Part shown: piece by piece, positions 1-7,304 of the stretch
Numbering within the stretch: position 1 is the stretch's first letter
Layout: every line of letters begins with the position of its first letter
DNA from: Prevotellaceae bacterium KH2P17
Lineage (GTDB): Bacteria > Bacteroidota > Bacteroidia > Bacteroidales > Bacteroidaceae
Reading direction: 5' to 3'
DNA length: 58,556 nucleotides
NCBI GenBank assembly: GCA_900199655.1
Contig: FZRE01000022.1
Span: forward strand, 1-58,556
Position numbers and translations under genes: made by a program
Notes under the pieces: model-generated
What the model was told of the DNA's origin: nothing
Databases searched by the model: none
What the model saw: the letters and a program-made list of their open reading frames with translations, nothing else

Positions 1-287
1 CGTTTCTTCACCGTTTCGGGGTCAAAGCTGCCATCACGGTCACGAGGTGTCTCGATCTCTACGGGACCATACTCCGTTTGGAGCAGCTTGTGCATCTTGC
101 CATTACGACGATTACCGCTTACCGGATTGGTTGCCTCAAGGTGACTCTCCAGCTCACCCTCCATGGCAGCGTTAAGGAAATCCTCCAATACTTGATGGAA
201 TGCACCATCCTTGCCAAACAGGGGCTTGCCGGACTTGAACTGATCTTTCGCTACAGCAAGCATCTTTGTGTACTCTTCTTGTGTCAT
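1..287 (-). mobile_element. IS256-family (mutator-type) transposase, N-terminal part
   Basis: Translation from the ATG at 287 gives about 95 residues before running off the window. It contains the N-terminal signature of IS256-family transposases: a leading helix, then FLNAAMEGELESHLEA, NPVSGNRRNGK and IETPRDRDGSF. The DDE catalytic core would lie outside the window. A candidate terminal repeat (TTTGACACAGTTCA, about 345-358) lies upstream of the start, but the other end is not visible, so the exact IS boundary is inferred only. The element seems to abut the next plus-strand gene. Confidence 0.85.
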
Positions 288-358
288 TGTACTAATCTTT
301 ATGCTCTATAAACAGAGCAATGATAAATCTTATTGTCTTAGTCTTTGACACAGTTCAG

Positions 359-616
359 ATGACAGCCTCTAATAAAATATCCGTAGATGGCAACATCACC
401 CAGACTGGAGACAGAAACGTCCTCAATATGGATAGTGGAAACATGTATGTAACGAATAATTACTACGGTTTGAATGCTAACGATGTGCGGCTATTGTTAA
501 CTATGATCAGACGGCAACAGGAGCAGATAGATAAGCTTATGTCTTTGTTGAATGTGGAAATTAATCAGGATGCAAAGAAGATAGAAACAATATCCAGGCG
601 GTTGGAAGTAAAGTAA
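359..616 (+). CDS. small hypothetical protein, phage/mobile-element type
   Basis: An 85-residue protein from the ATG at 359; the frame is also open from an ATG at 320, but that stretch may belong to the adjacent IS end. It has a polar beta-like N-half with ITQTGDRNVLN and YVTNNYYG, and a helical C-half rich in Q, K and I (RRQQEQIDKLM) that probably forms a coiled coil. Asn-rich NNYYG-type segments like this occur in small proteins of bacterial mobile elements, but I recognise no family. It may have lost its own promoter or N-terminus to the IS256 insertion. Function unknown. Confidence 0.45.
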   Translation: MTASNKISVDGNITQTGDRNVLNMDSGNMYVTNNYYGLNANDVRLLLTMIRRQQEQIDKLMSLLNVEINQDAKKIETISRRLEVK

Positions 617-712
617 CACACACTTTTACATAGGGGGAATCCCCCACCCCCCCGAAACCGAAACCACGGACGGCTTGTGCTCACCTTCAAAAAATATTTT
701 TCCCATTTTTTG

Positions 713-1117
713 TCAGGCAAAGTGCACTTGCTCCAGTTCATGGGCAAAGGCATGTACGGAGTTCTGTATTTTTTTTATGGTTTTCTGTGACGGTGTGCGT
801 CTGCCCGTTACATAGTGGCTCAATTGTCCCTGGTTAATGCCGGTGATGCGTGAAAGCCCTGCCAACGAGAAAGCCTTTGTGAAGTATGAGAGGAACGACG
901 CTATGTCGTATTCGTAATTGAATGTAACCTCCTCAAACTTTCTGTTTTCTTCCTCATAGAACCGCTTGGTATCTTCATATCCGGCCTTAAAACTTTCTAT
1001 TGCCTCATCAACTGTTTTTCCTGTCCCTGTTACGAGATAGTCCAAGTTGTCTGCATCCATATAAACGCTGTAATTGCCGTCAGAGGCTCTTTCAATGATT
1101 GCTTTTATCTGTTTCAT
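713..1117 (-). CDS. hicB: HicB-type antitoxin with C-terminal HTH
   Basis: A 134-residue protein. The first about 65 residues fit the HicB fold (MKQIKAIIERASDGNYSVYM, then GTGKTVDEAIESFKAGYED), which neutralises the HicA RNase. The last about 55 residues form a helix-turn-helix (SLAGLSRITGINQGQLSHYV, TGRRTPSQKTIKKIQ), as expected of HicB proteins that repress their own operon. A longer in-frame start (1363) would overlap hicA entirely, so the ATG at 1117 was chosen; it lies 11 nt after the hicA stop. Both genes share the promoter upstream of hicA. Confidence 0.85.
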   Translation of the reverse strand: MKQIKAIIERASDGNYSVYMDADNLDYLVTGTGKTVDEAIESFKAGYEDTKRFYEEENRKFEEVTFNYEYDIASFLSYFTKAFSLAGLSRITGINQGQLSHYVTGRRTPSQKTIKKIQNSVHAFAHELEQVHFA

Positions 1118-1128
1118 AATCTTATCTT

Positions 1129-1317
1129 TTATTTGATTCCTGCTGCCTTTAGAATGGCGTTTAGAGTGCCTGTAGCGACTTCTTCGCTGCTGTGATTGCT
1201 CATGCGGAAATACTTGTCCGTAGCCGGGCAGTACCATAGCGGATGCCCTCCCATCTGCCTGTGGGTGTCGTAGCATCCGGCCCGTTTGACTTTCTTTTCC
1301 AGCTCTTTGTACTTCAT
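1129..1317 (-). CDS. hicA: HicA-type mRNA interferase toxin
   Basis: A 62-residue protein of normal HicA length. It starts with a basic helix (MKYKELEKKVKRAGCY) and carries the double-stranded-RNA-binding-like core with the conserved Gly-His pair in MGGHPLWY; that His is the expected catalytic residue of the RNase. It ends SSEEVATGTLNAILKAAGIK, typical of HicA. The toxin precedes its antitoxin, as usual for this family. The start lies only a few nt after the -7 element, so the transcript should be nearly leaderless. Confidence 0.85.
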   Translation of the reverse strand: MKYKELEKKVKRAGCYDTHRQMGGHPLWYCPATDKYFRMSNHSSEEVATGTLNAILKAAGIK

Positions 1318-1321
1318 GCTG

Positions 1322-1377
1322 CAAAGGTACGAAAATTAATATCATAATCCAAATAAAAGACATTAAAAGATATTAAT
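1322..1377 (-). promoter_or_regulatory. hicAB promoter with probable HicB operator
   Basis: On the minus strand a -33 TTTG (1350-1353) is separated by exactly 20 nt from TACCTTTG (1322-1329), matching the Bacteroidetes sigma-factor consensus. A perfect 9-bp inverted repeat (ATTAATATC at 1335-1343, GATATTAAT at 1369-1377) straddles the -33 box. It is well placed for autorepression by the HTH domain of HicB. Operator function is inferred. Confidence 0.75.
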
Positions 1378-1466
1378 CCCACTACTGCACCAAATTGGGC
1401 GGAATATTGCATATTATGCACAAAACGAGGTCAAAACAGTTAAATAATGTTTAATAATCAAGAAAA

Positions 1467-1522
1467 CTGCATAAATACTCATTAATTCGATTTTAAGTTT
1501 GTATATTTTCTGCATAAATACT
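1467..1522 (+). promoter_or_regulatory. promoter flanked by 13-bp direct repeats
   Basis: The sequence CTGCATAAATACT occurs at 1467-1479 and again at 1510-1522, 43 bp apart. A -7-like TAAGTTTG (1494-1501) lies between the copies, just ahead of the HTH gene at 1537. The paired sites look like operators for a DNA-binding protein, perhaps the adjacent HTH protein. No convincing -33 TTTG is visible. Confidence 0.5.
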
Positions 1523-1536
1523 TAAACGCAAAGAAG

Positions 1537-1797
1537 ATGGATAATATTATGTTTGTTAATAAGGATGACCTGCGGCAGGTGATTGCCGAGGCAATGAACG
1601 AGAAAAACATATCATCCGATAGAGAGGATGATGGGTACTACACCACAGCAGAGATGTGTAAATTACTACACATAACGCGTGTGACGCTGTGGCGCTTATG
1701 TAAGGATGGCATAATTAGAGGAGTGAAGGTTGGAAAGAAGAATCTGTATCAAAAGAAGTATATAAATGAACTGATAGCTGCCGGTAAGTTGGGTTAA
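1537..1797 (+). CDS. helix-turn-helix (excisionase/MerR-like) DNA-binding protein
   Basis: An 86-residue protein. The C-terminal two-thirds is an HTH_17-type fold: YYTTAEMCKLLHITRVTLWR, then LCKDGIIRGVKVGKKNLYQ, then KKYINELIAAGKLG. Such proteins act as excisionases or small regulators in Bacteroidetes mobile elements. The N-terminus (DDLRQVIAEAMNEKN) is an acidic helix seen in related mobile-element proteins. It is the first gene of the plus-strand phage-like block and sits behind the direct-repeat promoter at 1467-1522. Excision, transcription control or both are possible. Confidence 0.75.
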   Translation: MDNIMFVNKDDLRQVIAEAMNEKNISSDREDDGYYTTAEMCKLLHITRVTLWRLCKDGIIRGVKVGKKNLYQKKYINELIAAGKLG

Positions 1798-1799
1798 GG

Positions 1800-1922
1800 A
1801 TGAATAAAGAACCACACAGAATACGCGACATTATAGAGGAGTTTATAATTAGGGATGATGCTCCGCTATGGGTAGGATTAAGGGCGTATAGAGCAAAGAA
1901 AGGAGGCTGCAATGAGAAATAA
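1800..1922 (+). CDS. small 40-aa hypothetical protein
   Basis: The ATG at 1800 lies immediately after the stop of the HTH gene and the ORF ends at 1922, overlapping the next start (1912) by 11 nt. The close packing suggests translational coupling. The peptide is charged (MNKEPHRIRDIIEEFIIRDD, later LRAYRAKKGGCNEK) and I recognise no family. Support comes only from its position in the gene chain. Confidence 0.4.
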   Translation: MNKEPHRIRDIIEEFIIRDDAPLWVGLRAYRAKKGGCNEK

Positions 1923-2118
1923 AGATGCGCATTTTGCTTTTTTTGAAAGTTATCATCGAGCACTATCACGACTCGACAACGAGATATATGGCAGATTGGT
2001 ACGTGCTATGAGTGAATATTACTTTAATGAGGAGTCGCCAAATTTGGATAGTCCTACCGATTTGCTTGCCTGGGATTTGATAGAGCCAATATTATCAAAA
2101 GGGAAAAAAAATCTCTAA
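1912..2118 (+). CDS. DUF6291-like phage protein, N-terminal part (frame broken)
   Basis: A 68-residue ORF starting MRNKDAHFAFFESYHRALSR and continuing EIYGRLVRAMSEYYFNEE and LAWDLIEPILSKGKK. This resembles the N-terminus of DUF6291 proteins found next to replication genes in Bacteroidetes phages. Translation stops at 2116-2118 just after an A8 run (2104-2111). If the frame moves +1 at that run, the protein continues without interruption as KKISKVRAMAGKSGGVKGKG into the next ORF. The two ORFs are therefore probably one ancestral gene of about 220 codons. Confidence 0.6.
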   Translation: MRNKDAHFAFFESYHRALSRLDNEIYGRLVRAMSEYYFNEESPNLDSPTDLLAWDLIEPILSKGKKNL

Positions 2119-2119
2119 A

Positions 2120-2584
2120 GTGCGTGCGATGGCTGGAAAGTCAGGAGGCGTTAAAGGCAAGGGAATTAGCCGTAATGTTGGTAATAGCAATGCACAGATT
2201 ATCAGCGAGTTAGGTAGGTCAAAAGCAAACAATAACAAATCAATAGCAAAACAAAAGCAAATCAATAGCGGAATAGGAATAGGAAATAAAGAAAGTAAAC
2301 CAAAGAAAGACGAGCTTTCTTTGCCCTCTCCTCCCCAGTCGGAGAAGTTCGTCCAGTTCAATCAATGGCTGCAAGCAAATTGTCCTCACCTGCTGAAGAT
2401 GCAGGAACAAATCACAGAGGAACAACTTAACGCCCTATTGCACAATTATGAGAGTGAAGATATATTTGACACGTTGAGAAGCATGGAAAATTACAAGCCT
2501 ATAACCAAGAACAACAGAAGTGTGTATCGAACTTTACGCAACTGGCTCAACAGGGACAACAAGAAGAAGGGGGGTGCCAAATGA
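2120..2584 (+). CDS. DUF6291-like phage protein, C-terminal part
   Basis: A 154-residue ORF readable from a GTG at 2120 or an ATG at 2129, but more likely the continuation of the ORF ending at 2118 after the A8 run. It begins with a Gly/Lys-rich linker (MAGKSGGVKGKG), passes through a low-complexity N/K/S stretch, and ends with a helical domain (ENYKPITKNNRSVYRTLRNW). Such C-terminal domains occur in phage replication-initiation-like proteins. It overlaps the helicase start by 4 nt (ATGA), indicating coupled translation. Confidence 0.6.
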   Translation: MRAMAGKSGGVKGKGISRNVGNSNAQIISELGRSKANNNKSIAKQKQINSGIGIGNKESKPKKDELSLPSPPQSEKFVQFNQWLQANCPHLLKMQEQITEEQLNALLHNYESEDIFDTLRSMENYKPITKNNRSVYRTLRNWLNRDNKKKGGAK

Positions 2585-3942
2585 ACGGATTACCATTATC
2601 TGATGAATTATGCGAGAAAGTCGTAATAGGCACATTGCTCAACTACCCAGCAGAATGGGCAGAGAATACCGACCTGCTTTGCCCAGAACTATTCACTGAC
2701 TATAAATGCAAAACTATCTACACCGTATCTAAGGGGGTGGTAGATAGAGGCGAGAAAGCGGACATCATCAGCGTAACCGCAGAACTCGCCAAGACCAAGG
2801 CACAGGGTGTCTCCACAGTGGACATCCTCGACATCAGCAACCATGTAGCTCTATCATCGATGAGGCAGCAGGTATCAAGACTTGCAGAACTCCAAAGGCG
2901 CAGGGAGATATGGCGTATTGGCCAGCAGATGATACAGGCAGGGACGGACGAGGGAGAACCGATAGAAACTATCCAATCCCAAGCATTGGACCAGTTGTCC
3001 AACCTCTTCGCCTCAGCCTCCACAGAGATACAGAGCATTGCGCAGGTAGCCACCAACTACACACAGAACATCATCAACGCCAATAGGGAGGGTAGACGCT
3101 TACAGGGTGCGCCTACAGGTTTTGGTATGATAGACCAGCGGGGCGGATTGCAGCCGTCCGATTTGTTTGTGATTGCTGCTGACAGTTCGCAGGGCAAATC
3201 ATCCCTCGCACTGAATATGGTTGTTAGTGCTGCTAAGACAGGCTATCCGTGTGCTTACTACTCCATGGAGATGACAGCCGACCAGCTGTTTGCCCGCATA
3301 CTGGCCACAGAGACGGGATTACCGTCAAATGTGCTGAATACTCGCCCCCTCACAGATGAACAACTGTCACGGTACCAGTTGGCAAGTGCAAGCGTATCAC
3401 AGTTGCCCCTTTACTTCGACGAACGCTCTACAAGTTCGCTTGACGGCATTCTCTCCAGTATTCGCACAATGGTTTTTCGCAACCATATCAAGGTCGCTGT
3501 AGTTGACTACTTACAAATCCTCAATGTGAATATGAAGAACGTCAACAAGGAGCAGGCTATGGCAGACGCAGCACGCCGGTGCAAAAATCTTGCCAAGGAG
3601 TTAAATATCTGTATTGTCTTACTCTCACAGCTCAACAGAGACAGGGACAACCTACAGCCGAGTATGGCACGATTGAGAGATAGCGGGCAAATTGCTGAGG
3701 CCGCAGATGTGGTTTTGCTTATCTATCGCCCAGAGGTTTATGGAAGCCGATACAAGTATCCAGATGAACTCTCTAAGGTCTGCACGCAGGGCACTGCAAT
3801 GCTCCACGTATGCAAGGGACGCAATATCGGTACATTCCGCTTCGTCGTTGGCTTCAATGCCTCTCTAACCAAGTTCTTTGAACTTGATACTATACCAGAG
3901 GCAGAACCAAACACGGATATAGACGATAATAGACCATTTTAG
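2581..3942 (+). CDS. phage replicative DNA helicase, DnaB type
   Basis: A 453-residue DnaB-family helicase that would unwind DNA ahead of the replisome. The N-terminal DnaB helical domain spans about 5-145 (LSDELCEKVVIGTLLNYP). The RecA-like motor has Walker A ADSSQGKS (200-207), a catalytic Glu in YSMEM (E230), Walker B VVDYLQI (307-313) and motif LLSQLNR (347-353). Walker A has Ala-Asp-Ser-Ser in place of the usual Gly-rich start, common in phage-type DnaB. It overlaps the preceding gene by 4 nt. No loader or primase is adjacent. Confidence 0.88.
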   Translation: MNGLPLSDELCEKVVIGTLLNYPAEWAENTDLLCPELFTDYKCKTIYTVSKGVVDRGEKADIISVTAELAKTKAQGVSTVDILDISNHVALSSMRQQVSRLAELQRRREIWRIGQQMIQAGTDEGEPIETIQSQALDQLSNLFASASTEIQSIAQVATNYTQNIINANREGRRLQGAPTGFGMIDQRGGLQPSDLFVIAADSSQGKSSLALNMVVSAAKTGYPCAYYSMEMTADQLFARILATETGLPSNVLNTRPLTDEQLSRYQLASASVSQLPLYFDERSTSSLDGILSSIRTMVFRNHIKVAVVDYLQILNVNMKNVNKEQAMADAARRCKNLAKELNICIVLLSQLNRDRDNLQPSMARLRDSGQIAEAADVVLLIYRPEVYGSRYKYPDELSKVCTQGTAMLHVCKGRNIGTFRFVVGFNASLTKFFELDTIPEAEPNTDIDDNRPF

Positions 3943-3967
3943 TATAATTTTTTTAATTTAAATCATT

Positions 3968-4243
3968 ATGTCAAAATTTAAGAAAATCAAAGTAACTAAG
4001 GTAATTACAGTTGAAACCTCAATGGATGAGCATCTTACCATCCAAGCTACGAGGTGCCGTTTGACCGATTACACCGGCACGCATGAGATTGCCTCTGAAA
4101 TCATGCTTGGTATCACAGATGTAGATGAGGAGCAGGATATGTATGTCTCCCTCACCACCAGCCAGGCACGCAAGTTTATTGAGCAGTTACAGGGCTTAAT
4201 CGCAGAAACAGAAGTTTATAACCTCAAATTCAGGCACAAATGA
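3968..4243 (+). CDS. hypothetical phage protein
   Basis: A 91-residue protein starting MSKFKKIKVTKVITVET after a 25-nt AT-rich gap. It has a beta-rich N-half and a helical end (TTSQARKFIEQLQGLI). I recognise no domain. It overlaps the next gene by 4 nt (ATGA), so the two are probably translated together, in the same transcription unit as the helicase. Confidence 0.6.
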   Translation: MSKFKKIKVTKVITVETSMDEHLTIQATRCRLTDYTGTHEIASEIMLGITDVDEEQDMYVSLTTSQARKFIEQLQGLIAETEVYNLKFRHK

Positions 4244-4443
4244 ACACAGACAAAAGAATCTACAAAGCAGAAGACGCTCTAATAGAGAGCCTCGCTGCCC
4301 TGGCCCACGCCGTAGCGGAGATGCTCCAGCAAATGGAGAACATCGCCAAAGCGTCAACAGACAAGTACACCCGTTTGCAGTTACGTACTATGCGGGCCGC
4401 CAAAAGAAAAATAGATGAATTAATTTGGGACTTAGAAAATTAA
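4240..4443 (+). CDS. hypothetical phage protein, helical
   Basis: A 67-residue, almost entirely helical protein (ALIESLAALAHAVAEMLQQM, then TRLQLRTMRAAKRKIDELIW) with heptad-like hydrophobic spacing. The start overlaps the previous stop by 4 nt and a small protein follows 13 nt downstream. In phages, small helical proteins often precede the tape-measure gene as tail assembly chaperones, but no sequence signature supports that here. Confidence 0.55.
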   Translation: MNTDKRIYKAEDALIESLAALAHAVAEMLQQMENIAKASTDKYTRLQLRTMRAAKRKIDELIWDLEN

Positions 4444-4456
4444 GGAGAACAACCAA

Positions 4457-4777
4457 ATGATAGACATAGGTAAGATGTGGTTTGAGATGGGCGTCAGGGA
4501 CAGAGTTTCCGAGCAAATCAAGCAAGCCCAAAAAGAAGCTGAAGAACTCGGCAAGAAACTCGACGAGATAACCGGCAAGAAATATCACATACGGGTAGAT
4601 GTTGACGGAGACGCCATCGATAAACTGCATGCGCAGCTTAGCAGTTTGGACGGCTTAATAGGGCTCAATAAGGCCCAACAGCAGATCAATGAAGCTGCGC
4701 AGAATATACTAAAGACAGCACAGGCCCTCGTAGAAGCCCAGAAACAGGTCTCTAACGCGTTCTCGCATAAAAAATAG
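4457..4777 (+). CDS. probable N-terminal segment of tail tape-measure protein
   Basis: A 106-residue ORF with an AGGAG ribosome site 9 nt upstream. It starts MIDIGKMWFEMGVRDRVSEQ, then has charged coiled coil (QAQKEAEELGKKLDEITGKK), the beta segment YHIRVDVDGDAIDKL and more coiled coil. This layout resembles the start of Bacteroidetes tape-measure proteins. The frame ends at 4777 in an A-rich stretch, and the next ORF continues coiled-coil tape-measure sequence in another frame, so it may be a broken N-terminus rather than a separate protein. Confidence 0.5.
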   Translation: MIDIGKMWFEMGVRDRVSEQIKQAQKEAEELGKKLDEITGKKYHIRVDVDGDAIDKLHAQLSSLDGLIGLNKAQQQINEAAQNILKTAQALVEAQKQVSNAFSHKK

Positions 4778-4839
4778 TAAAATAATATCAAGAAGAAAAA
4801 GAGAGCGTCAGAACGCAAATTTCGGGCTATTCGGAGTTA

Positions 4840-7239
4840 GTGTCATCCATAGATGCTGTCATGGGTACCCGTGAGCAGAATATCCGACAGATGATACAGG
4901 AGCAGAATGCAATCCGCCTCATCAATGAGGAGTTGAAGCTCATCAACCGCTCTCGCGCCCATCATGGCACTCTAACGGAGGGGGAACGGAAACGGAAACG
5001 GCTTAATCAGCTCACTGCCTCACTTATGACACACAAGGCCGCTTTGGCCGAAATACGGCGGCAAGTCAACAATAATACGAAGCTGGGTATTGCGGCAGAA
5101 ACGAGCATGAACGCCCTGGCGCAGTCGCTGGCAAGAATGCGGATGGCATACCGTTCTTTGTCGGAAGAGGAGCGTAACAGCAAGTTTGGCCAAAATTTAT
5201 TGGCGGAAATAAAAAAAGCAGATGCCGAAATAAAAACCCTTGAGGCCTCTATATGCAACCATCAGCGCAACGTAGGCAACTATGCGTCCGGCTTTAATGG
5301 CCTATCTATGAGCATACAGCAGGTAATACGTGAGTTGCCATCCGCAGCAGTAGGCCTCAACACATTCTTCTTGGCCATATCGAATAACATTCTAATCCTC
5401 ATTGATGAGATTAAGCGAATGAGGGCTGTTAATGAGGGATTAATCAAATCCGGCCAGATGGCCGTTCCGGTATGGAAGCAGGTTATACACTCTATATTCA
5501 GCTGGCAGTCTGCTATGGTCGTTGCTATTACTGTTTTTTCTATGTACGGCAAGGACATTGCCAACTATGTTAAGGGATTATTCACTGTTCAGGATGCCCA
5601 GGAAGAAGCAAGAAAAGAGGCCGAGGCATTCGCCAATGCTATAAAGAAATCGCATGAGGAATGGCGTAACAGCGTGGCACAGACGGCAGCACAGCAGATT
5701 GCATCATATCGTAAGATGCAGCGAGAGTGGAACGCCTTAGGCACCAATCTAAGCGAAAAAAAGAAATACATTGAAACCAACAAAACAGCCTTCAATAACC
5801 TGGGATTTGCTGTAAATGGTGTATCTGACGCAGAGCGTATTATGACCGGTAACACGAATGCCGTTGTACAGTCTATCATGGCCAGAGCCAAGGCAGCCGC
5901 CTATTATGCCCAGATACAGGAGGCAACGGAAAGATATATCAAACAGACAGAATATAACAGAGGTACGGTTAAGGGTGGCGGATATTTTCAGAAATTCCAC
6001 CCAAAGAATAACCAGACAACGGAGGTGTCAGAGCTCAAAGGACTGAAAGAGGGCAAGGATTTTACCCGTCAAATGGCAGGAATGGGAGCCAACGTACAGC
6101 TTATCTACACTCTCACAGACAGCGGTATAGCCAAGGTGAATGCACGCCGGGAACGGGAGGCGGCAAGGACACTCGCTGAAAACCAGAAACAAGCTAAAGA
6201 CCAATTGGATAAGCAACTTGCTTCATTGCAAGGCGGGCTGGATGCCGCAGAAAAGGAAAACAAAGCTCTTCTGGACACCATAGGTGTTAAAGGCTATGTC
6301 AACGACAAGGAGAGCAAAGCAGGTAAGACCACAGGAAAATCCAAGGCTGAACTACAGGCCGAATACAAAGAACTACTCGACAAGCAGGCGCAGGAGCGGA
6401 AGAAAAAGCAACAGGAGGCTGAATTTGAAGTACGCCAGAATGAAATAGACATGTTGCAGGAGAGCTCAGAAAAGACCCTTAAACAGCTGGAACTGAATAA
6501 GGATAAAGAACTGGCCGCAGTAACTCAATATGAGGATGATCTTAAACGGGCTAAGATACAGGCAGCCAAGGAGAGGTTCAAGAAAGACACCAACAGAAAT
6601 AAAGGCTCTGTATTTGATATGGCAAGTGTTGACGTGTCTATGACATCACAGGAGCAGCGGGTAGCTTCTTCGAGAATAAATAAAGCTCTCTCGGACTATG
6701 CCAAAGGGTTGGCACAACTGGCTGAAAAAGAGAAATCCTCAATGAATGAGTATCTCAAGCAGTACGGCACCATGCAGCAGCAACGCGCGGCTATCGCAGC
6801 CGAATATGACCAGAGAATAGCAAGGGAGAACAATAAATGGGTAAAGAGCACCTTGGAAGAGCAGAAGAAGCAGGCATTATCCGCGTTTGACTTCCGGCAA
6901 TTTCAAGATAGTATTAATTGGAATGCCGTATTCGGAGACCTCGATAAATACACCAAGAAAGCGTTGAGGCTCACATTACAGCGCATAAAGCAATGGCGCA
7001 AATCGAAGCAGTTCCAAGACTTTTCCGTAACGGACAAAAAGGCCTATGTAGAGGCTCAGGGCAGGCTCGAAAAAGCCACGGGCGGAAATGTATTCAGTGA
7101 CTTTTCCAAGGCTATGGAGGCACTCCAAAAAGCCCAGAAAGAGTTTCAGAATGCAAAGCTCATCCAAAGCATTGTCAGCAAGCCTAACAGCATCTTACAG
7201 ACACTGCAAGGAAGCAGGCGGATGAACGTGTTATATTAG
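4840..7239 (+). CDS. phage tail tape-measure protein, main part
   Basis: A 799-residue ORF opening at a GTG (4840); the frame has no stop back to 4786 and no good start, which fits loss of a joined N-terminus. It has long charged coiled coils, a hydrophobic segment LPSAAVGLNTFFLAISNNIL around 165-185, another around 225-240, and a central part resembling Bacteroidetes tape-measure proteins (MNALAQSLARMRMAYRSLSE). Tape-measure proteins set tail length and aid DNA entry. The end (GSRRMNVLY) is out of character, while coiled-coil coding continues in another frame, indicating a frameshift between about 7188 and 7239. Confidence 0.75.
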   Translation: MSSIDAVMGTREQNIRQMIQEQNAIRLINEELKLINRSRAHHGTLTEGERKRKRLNQLTASLMTHKAALAEIRRQVNNNTKLGIAAETSMNALAQSLARMRMAYRSLSEEERNSKFGQNLLAEIKKADAEIKTLEASICNHQRNVGNYASGFNGLSMSIQQVIRELPSAAVGLNTFFLAISNNILILIDEIKRMRAVNEGLIKSGQMAVPVWKQVIHSIFSWQSAMVVAITVFSMYGKDIANYVKGLFTVQDAQEEARKEAEAFANAIKKSHEEWRNSVAQTAAQQIASYRKMQREWNALGTNLSEKKKYIETNKTAFNNLGFAVNGVSDAERIMTGNTNAVVQSIMARAKAAAYYAQIQEATERYIKQTEYNRGTVKGGGYFQKFHPKNNQTTEVSELKGLKEGKDFTRQMAGMGANVQLIYTLTDSGIAKVNARREREAARTLAENQKQAKDQLDKQLASLQGGLDAAEKENKALLDTIGVKGYVNDKESKAGKTTGKSKAELQAEYKELLDKQAQERKKKQQEAEFEVRQNEIDMLQESSEKTLKQLELNKDKELAAVTQYEDDLKRAKIQAAKERFKKDTNRNKGSVFDMASVDVSMTSQEQRVASSRINKALSDYAKGLAQLAEKEKSSMNEYLKQYGTMQQQRAAIAAEYDQRIARENNKWVKSTLEEQKKQALSAFDFRQFQDSINWNAVFGDLDKYTKKALRLTLQRIKQWRKSKQFQDFSVTDKKAYVEAQGRLEKATGGNVFSDFSKAMEALQKAQKEFQNAKLIQSIVSKPNSILQTLQGSRRMNVLY

Positions 7240-7304
7240 CCCAGAACGAACTGAACGACGCACAGGATAATGCGTGGCAAAGCGCCAAGAGACTGGAGAG
7301 CGCA

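Noticed and set aside
713..1363. 216-codon start for hicB
   Set aside because: The extra N-terminus overlaps hicA and has no HicB character; the ATG at 1117 fits the family.
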